Below, piece after piece: positions 59,509 to 64,000 of a stretch of DNA of 64,000 bases. Where the stretch lies: contig NC_134120.1 of NCBI RefSeq assembly GCF_040939455.1, positions 565,501 to 629,500 on the forward strand. The letters run 5' to 3'. Both the position numbers and the translations under genes were made by a program. Below the pieces are notes generated by a model. That model was given only the letters and a program-made list of their open reading frames with translations, had not been told where the DNA came from and searched no databases. The DNA is from Microcebus murinus (Eukaryota > Chordata > Mammalia > Primates > Cheirogaleidae). How positions within the stretch are numbered: the stretch's first letter is position 1; the number at the start of each line of letters is the position of its first letter.

Positions 59509-60714
59509 TTTGCTTTTGTCTCTTTAATCTAGCAATATACAAGTTTTTCTTTTGAAACCAAGTTATGCTTTTTTCCATTCTCAAAAGTAGAGCCCCCAAT
59601 CTTTGAGGCCGTACTAAAATAAATTTTCCCAACCAATCTGTAACTGAACTTTTAGCTTCAGTGGGAATGTGTGAGGTAAGAAAGTTTTCTGAAAGATAAA
59701 ACCAGCACAGAGTGCTAACCCTCACACGTGGAGAGAACGTGTCAGTGAGACAGACAGCAGAAGCAGGTCAGTGGGAGGGGAAGGCCATGGCCACGAGTCC
59801 AGGGAAACCAAAGGGCTCGAAGATGCTAGCCCTCCCTCGTCACACAAGAAACGTAATGCGGCTTTCACAGACAAGGCCAAACGGCTAGACAATGAGCAGC
59901 TGGAGGAGACGGGCACTGCCCGGGCGTGGGGAGGCGGGAGCGGGTGGCCTGGGGACAGGGGTGTCTTCCCGCCAGCTCTTCACAGTGCACGCACCAGGAG
60001 CCAGAGGGAGGAAAAGCCCGTGTGCGTCTGCTCACGTGTCTGGGCATCCCTGGTGAGCCTGGCCGCTCTCCCTGCGTGTCCTTCTGCACCGAGTTCATGA
60101 CAGTAAGGACACACCAGTGAAAAGCATAAATGAAACAGAGGAAGTGTGTGTGCCCCTCACACTGGCATTGGGCTCTGTCCATGGCGAGCAGCTCTTAAGA
60201 ACAAGGTGATGCCCAACAGGACAAACTCACGGCCCACGTGTGGTCAGACACGTGCCGTGGGCCACTAGTGCTGCCGCACCGGATGACACGGAGCCCTGAG
60301 AGCTGTCCTGGAGATGTGGGCATGGGGAGGCCGGGCTTGACCCAGGACACCTCGGCTCCGCCGTGCACAAGCCCAGCTGGGACAGGCAGGAATCAGGGTG
60401 CACGGCTGACCCTGAACCAGCTGTAGATGCCTGGCTGGGCCACACGTCCCACTGGGGTGCGTGTCTGCCAGGAAAGGGCGTGGCAGGTGTGTGCGCATGA
60501 AGGGAAGGGCCGGGGCTCCGTGGGAGCAGAGGCGCAGAGAGGAAAGCCTGTGGCAGCACACGTCTCCCGTAGCCCGAGGACAGCAGGGAGGGCGGCTCTG
60601 TCCTCAGGCTGCCTCGTGTCCAGGAGCCACTGAGAGTCTCAGACCACACTGCCTAGGACCAAGCACGGTTTGCCTGATGGGAAGCGTCTGCGTGCTTGCA
60701 CGAGCACACCGTAC

Positions 60715-60885
60715 CTTGATCCCCGCATTCCGCAGCATCTCCAGTGTGGGCCGCACGTCCGCCTGCAGCTGGTCCTCCACCCCCGTGAGGCACAGCAGCT
60801 CCATCTCCCGCTCCAGGCTCTCGACCACCGCGGCCACCTTGAGGGTCCTGTCGTGCAGGCTCAGCTTGGCCTGGCTGTATCGGCT
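60715..60885 (-). CDS. ATP9B: ATP9B exon: N/P-domain junction
   Basis: A 171-nt (57-codon) exon, acceptor CTGTCCACAG, donor ATCAAG then GTACGG. It encodes [20 protein letters not shown], then [19 protein letters not shown] and [18 protein letters not shown]. The TGVEDQLQ segment (the P4 counterpart of the DPPR region) starts the P-domain part after the nucleotide-binding domain. Its acceptor region and first 15 bases are copied in the tandem array directly upstream. Confidence 0.96.
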
Positions 60886-61165
60886 CTGTGGACAGAGAGA
60901 CACCATGTGTACACGCGTGTGCACGCTGTGTGCACTCCACACAAATGGACTATATCAGCACTATGGACAGAGAGATGCCCGTGTGCACACGTGTGTGCAC
61001 ACATGCGCTCCATGCATGTGCTCCACACAGATGGACTGTATCAGCCCTATGGACAGACACCTGTGTGTACATGCATGTGTGTGCTGTGTGCACACCACAC
61101 AGATGGACTGTACTGCCTCTGTGGACAGAGACACCCGTGTGCATACATGTGCATGCTCTGAGTGT
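60871..61165. repeat. Minisatellite (about 72-86 bp units) that includes an exon edge
   Basis: Four units: unit 1 is the real exon edge and acceptor of ATP9B (60871-60944), unit 2 starts near 60945, unit 3 near 61031, unit 4 near 61103. Each holds ATGGACTGTATCAGCCCTAT-like sequence, then GGACAGA and a GTGTGCACAC-rich tail. In unit 1 the aligned words are CTGGCTGTATCGGCT (exon) and CTGTGGACAG (acceptor). Confidence 0.85.
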
Positions 61166-61449
61166 GCTAAGCGTGTCTGCTCTGTAACTGAGGAGGTGGG
61201 CACCTGAAAATTCACAGTATTAAGGACACTCTGTGGTGGCTGGTCTGTGACACCCGCTCCCAGGACTGCAGGAAGGCACAGACAGAAACTGGCAGGGGGT
61301 CAGTCCAGAGCCTGCCCAGACGAAGCTGCCTCTGCCCCAAGGCTGGAACGATGCCAACTCAGTGTCACACGAAGACAGCAAAAACTCTGCATTAGCCGAA
61401 GCAGGAGAGAGGGACATTACCCACGATGGGACGCCCGGAGCCAGCTCAC

Positions 61450-61533
61450 CTCGAAGTCCTGGTACTGCTCCTCCGTCAGCGACCTCTTGGCGACCACGAG
61501 TGTCCGCAGCCCTTCCCGAGCCATGTTCCCGCA
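61450..61533 (-). CDS. ATP9B: ATP9B exon: nucleotide-binding domain end
   Basis: An 84-nt (28-codon) exon, acceptor CCTTTCCAG, donor TTCGAG then GTGAGC. It encodes [19 protein letters not shown] then TEEQYQDFE. The [10 protein letters not shown] strand is conserved in P4 ATPases. This is the most upstream ATP9B exon I can find in the window; upstream exons, including the DKTGT phosphorylation site, lie past the right edge. Confidence 0.95.
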
Positions 61534-62259
61534 CTGGAAAGGAGAGGTGGTCACATGGGGTCCCACAGGGCCCTCTGACCGTGCGTGAGGGCTCAGCACC
61601 GCGCTCTGGGGACCACCATGGCCGTGTGTTCACGTGTCCCACGGACAGCACTGAGTGTCCATGGACAGAGAAAGGCGGGGAAGAGGTGAACATAAAATGC
61701 AGATTACAGGGTAGCTGTTCTTCATGAGATGGAAGCTATGCTTGATCACTAAAGTGACATACAGGATTAGAAGAGTGCTGATTTTATATAAAACTTATCT
61801 GAGTCTACCAATCAGATGAGTGGGCGTGAGCAGAGGGGGAGGGCTCACCTGGAGTAGGGGCTAAGACCATGGATTTAAAACCAGAGGGCCGAGTCTGGCA
61901 ACTGTTTCTGCCAGGTTCCACCCCAGTGTTCGTGAGTGAAACACCTAATCTTTCTGCTCCTTGGTTTTATTGGCAGACGCAGTTAACAGCAGCATTGTCC
62001 CGAGACTGACAGCCAACAAGAGCCCTTGCAGTGTTTCAATTCGCATTTCCCTGGCCAGGTGTGGGAACCTGCTGCCGCAGTGCTGTGAAGGACAGAAATG
62101 GGGCACGGGCCAAACCCCAAAGCTCACCTGCCCTGCCCTGTGGTCAATCTCAGGACAGGGACAGCGAGCCCCGCCCAAGTCCCAGGACCAATCTGCATGT
62201 TGAACCAAGAAATGGAAACACATTCAGTATGCACAGTCACAGGGGGAGCCAAAATAACA

Positions 62260-63527
62260 CTAGGTTATTAAGTACAAAGTGTCCAATTTCCTTAAGTACT
62301 AAGTCTGATAGTTGATCTCTCTGACATTTCACTTTGACACTTTTTTTTCTCTCTTGTGAAAGTGCATCCTCATTCTTTCAAACGCATATTTTGGCTTTTG
62401 ATTATCTACTGAATTATTTTTTTAGAGCAATTTTTGTAAAACCATGGATAAGTCAAACATTTGTGTTATTTCTGAGTATGAGTTCCACCGTAGAGCCTAC
62501 AGTGCAGACAGCTTGAAATATCAACAAAGTGTTTGGGAAGGATGTGGCTGACTAATGGACGGTAGTGGAGGGTTTGAGAAGTTCCATTCTGGTGATTTTC
62601 ATCTCAAAAAAGAGCCCCACGGGCAACCTGAGACCAAGGGGGATAATGATGAGCTGAAAGCTGTAGTTGAAGTGAAGTCATTTCAACTTTTGTGTGAATC
62701 AGCAGCAGGGTTTGACGTTACTATTCCAACAATACTGGACCATTGAAACAAATGGGCAGGTAAAGAAGCTGGATAGATGGTTCCACATGAATTAAACGAG
62801 TCAGAAGATAAATTGTCTCGAAGCTTGCCTTTCTTTGCTGTCATGACATAAAGGCCAACCTGTTCTACACCGTATCGTTATATGTGATAAAAGATGGATT
62901 ATTTTTGACTATTGCAAGCATTCGGCACAATGGATAGATAAAGATAAAGTGCCGACACAGAGTCCAAAACCAAATATTCATAAAAAAAAATCTAACGGGT
63001 GTCTGTTTGGTGGGCCAGTGCTGGTATTATCCACTGCAGCTTCATGAAACCTGGTCACTTGATTACAGTGGATGTCTACTGCAACCAACTGGATGAAATA
63101 ATGAGGACGCTTGTGATTAAGCAGCTGAGATTCGTCCATAGAGACAGGCCAATCCTCTTGCAAGACAACGCTGGGCCACACATAACACAAATAGCACTGC
63201 TCACACGGCAGAATCTGGACTTGGAAACTGTCTGTCATCCACCATATTCACCAGACCTTGCACCAACTGACTGCCACTTCTTTCTGGCTTTGGGCCACTT
63301 CTTATAAGGAAAAATATTCAATTCTCAACAAGGTGTGGAAAACAGTCTTTGGAAATTTCATTGCCACTCTCTCTCTAGGCTTCTTCGCTGCTGGAATGAA
63401 CAAGCCACTGTTAAGATGGCAAAACTGCGTCGATAGTTTAGGCGCATACTTCGATTAACTGTATTATTCCTTGAGATATAATAATTACAATTTTGATTCG
63501 AAATCGGACATTTCACATCTGATCTAA
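62260..63527 (+). mobile_element. Mariner-type DNA transposon, copy B (1268 bp)
   Basis: The same family and orientation as copy A, 3.4 kb further along. The left end reads CTAGGTTATTAAGTACAAAG (first base and a few others changed). The right end, reversed, starts TTAGATCAGATGTGAAATGT. TA follows the right end at 63528-63529; the left TA is mutated to CA. Length fits a full-length mariner. Confidence 0.92.
62555..63455 (+). pseudogene. Broken mariner transposase, copy B
   Basis: Pieces in order: N-terminal helix-turn-helix region (62555-62746), the first catalytic Asp in ICDKRWIIFDY, and a long open segment (62999-63307) starting at MSVWWASAGIIH, with the second Asp in LQDNAGPHIT and the third in SPDLAPTD. 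Exactly 34 residues lie between the second and third Asp, the mariner D,D34D spacing. Breaks: a 1-base loss near 62746 giving TGA, a poly-A length change near 62981-62989, and a CAA to TAA-type nonsense change at 63305-63307 relative to copy A. Confidence 0.87.
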
Positions 63528-64000
63528 TAAAATGCCATCTCCTCACCAGAGGTAAAGATCCAGCAGTGTCAGCTGGTGGCAGACTGGGCAGGCTCTCAGG
63601 ACCAGGGCTGCCGGCAGAGCCAGAGCAAACATGTTTGGAGCTAATGACAACGTCCCCAAATTTAAACTGCACAAATTCTACTCCTGGAAGTTTAACCTGT
63701 ACTTCCAAAAGCATACCACGATGTCCGTGCACGGTCAGGCCCTGCCATAGTGTTTATGTGGACAGGGTCGGGTTGAAAACACTTTTGCTACGTGACTCAC
63801 TGCCCCTCGGGTCCCGCCTGACACCCACCAGCCAGAAGGAACGTGCAGGGCTGCTGGAGCCAGTCCCGGGGCCATCCTGGGCTGTCTTCTCACCTGCAAA
63901 GTGAACCCGGTCCCTCCCTCTGGACAAGTGACCCGAGGGGAAGCCTAGCAGGGCTGCCTGCAGATGAGTGACAGTGCATTCCTGAGACTCGGGGCCGTCC

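Larger units (their letters stand above)
56215..60714 (-). other. ATP9B: ATP9B intron carrying a mariner element and an Alu monomer
   Basis: A 4.5-kb intron. From the exon end it holds an L1 3' end, AT-rich DNA (57030-57620), mariner copy A (57625), AT-rich DNA to 59340, an antisense Alu monomer (59344) and GC-rich DNA with no gene to 60714. Confidence 0.75.
61534..64000 (-). other. ATP9B: ATP9B intron running off the right edge
   Basis: 2.5 kb upstream of the last identified exon. It contains mariner copy B (62260) and no further ATP9B exon that I can recognise. 63530-64000 is unassigned single-copy-like DNA. Confidence 0.7.

Overview
This is mammalian nuclear DNA, almost certainly from a primate. 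It holds parts of two neighbouring genes, both on the minus strand: the 5' part of NFATC1 (about 6.6-22.4 kb) and the 3' half of ATP9B (38.0-61.5 kb, continuing past the right edge). In human the same pair lies side by side in the same order near the end of 18q, so this is the orthologous block in reverse orientation. Monomeric 7SL-derived (Alu-type) SINEs point to a primate. Their rarity (three monomers in 64 kb), a strepsirrhine-like right-arm sequence and two fairly young mariner copies not of the Hsmar1 or Hsmar2 type make a strepsirrhine more likely than a monkey or ape. The species call is inference.

Layout. 1-6618: NFATC1 intron, with one Alu monomer and a 20-bp tandem repeat. 6619-7714: the large NFATC1 exon encoding the calcineurin-binding regulatory domain. 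7716-18029: intron with a 1.1-kb GGAT array and a 50-bp minisatellite. 18030-18117: the downstream alternative first exon (P2). 21951-22077: the upstream alternative first exon (P1), with a TATA-like box, an NFAT core and a CRE-like site. CpG islands surround both starts. 22.7-38.0 kb: intergenic, with an old antisense L1 (26.0-28.2 kb) and a G-rich minisatellite (33.1-34.2 kb). 38317-61533: twelve ATP9B coding exons that join in a single frame (460 codons plus stop). They cover the end of the P domain, the GDGxND hinge, TM5-TM10 and the C-terminus. ATP9B introns hold an interstitial telomeric block (43.7 kb), L1 fragments, a tandem array that copies a splice acceptor (60.9-61.2 kb) and two mariner elements (57.6 and 62.3 kb).

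Function. NFATC1 is a calcium/calcineurin-activated transcription factor with two alternative N-termini made from two promoters. ATP9B is a P4-type ATPase-family protein of the trans-Golgi/endosomal system. They are neighbours in the genome, and nothing in the sequence suggests they act in one pathway. No bacterial, viral, CRISPR or toxin system is present. The most unusual structures are the splice-acceptor-copying minisatellite, the mariner pair, the telomere-like block and the layered tandem repeats. Exon coordinates come from reading splice sites and checking phase by hand; repeat family names come from recalled consensus features without any database search.
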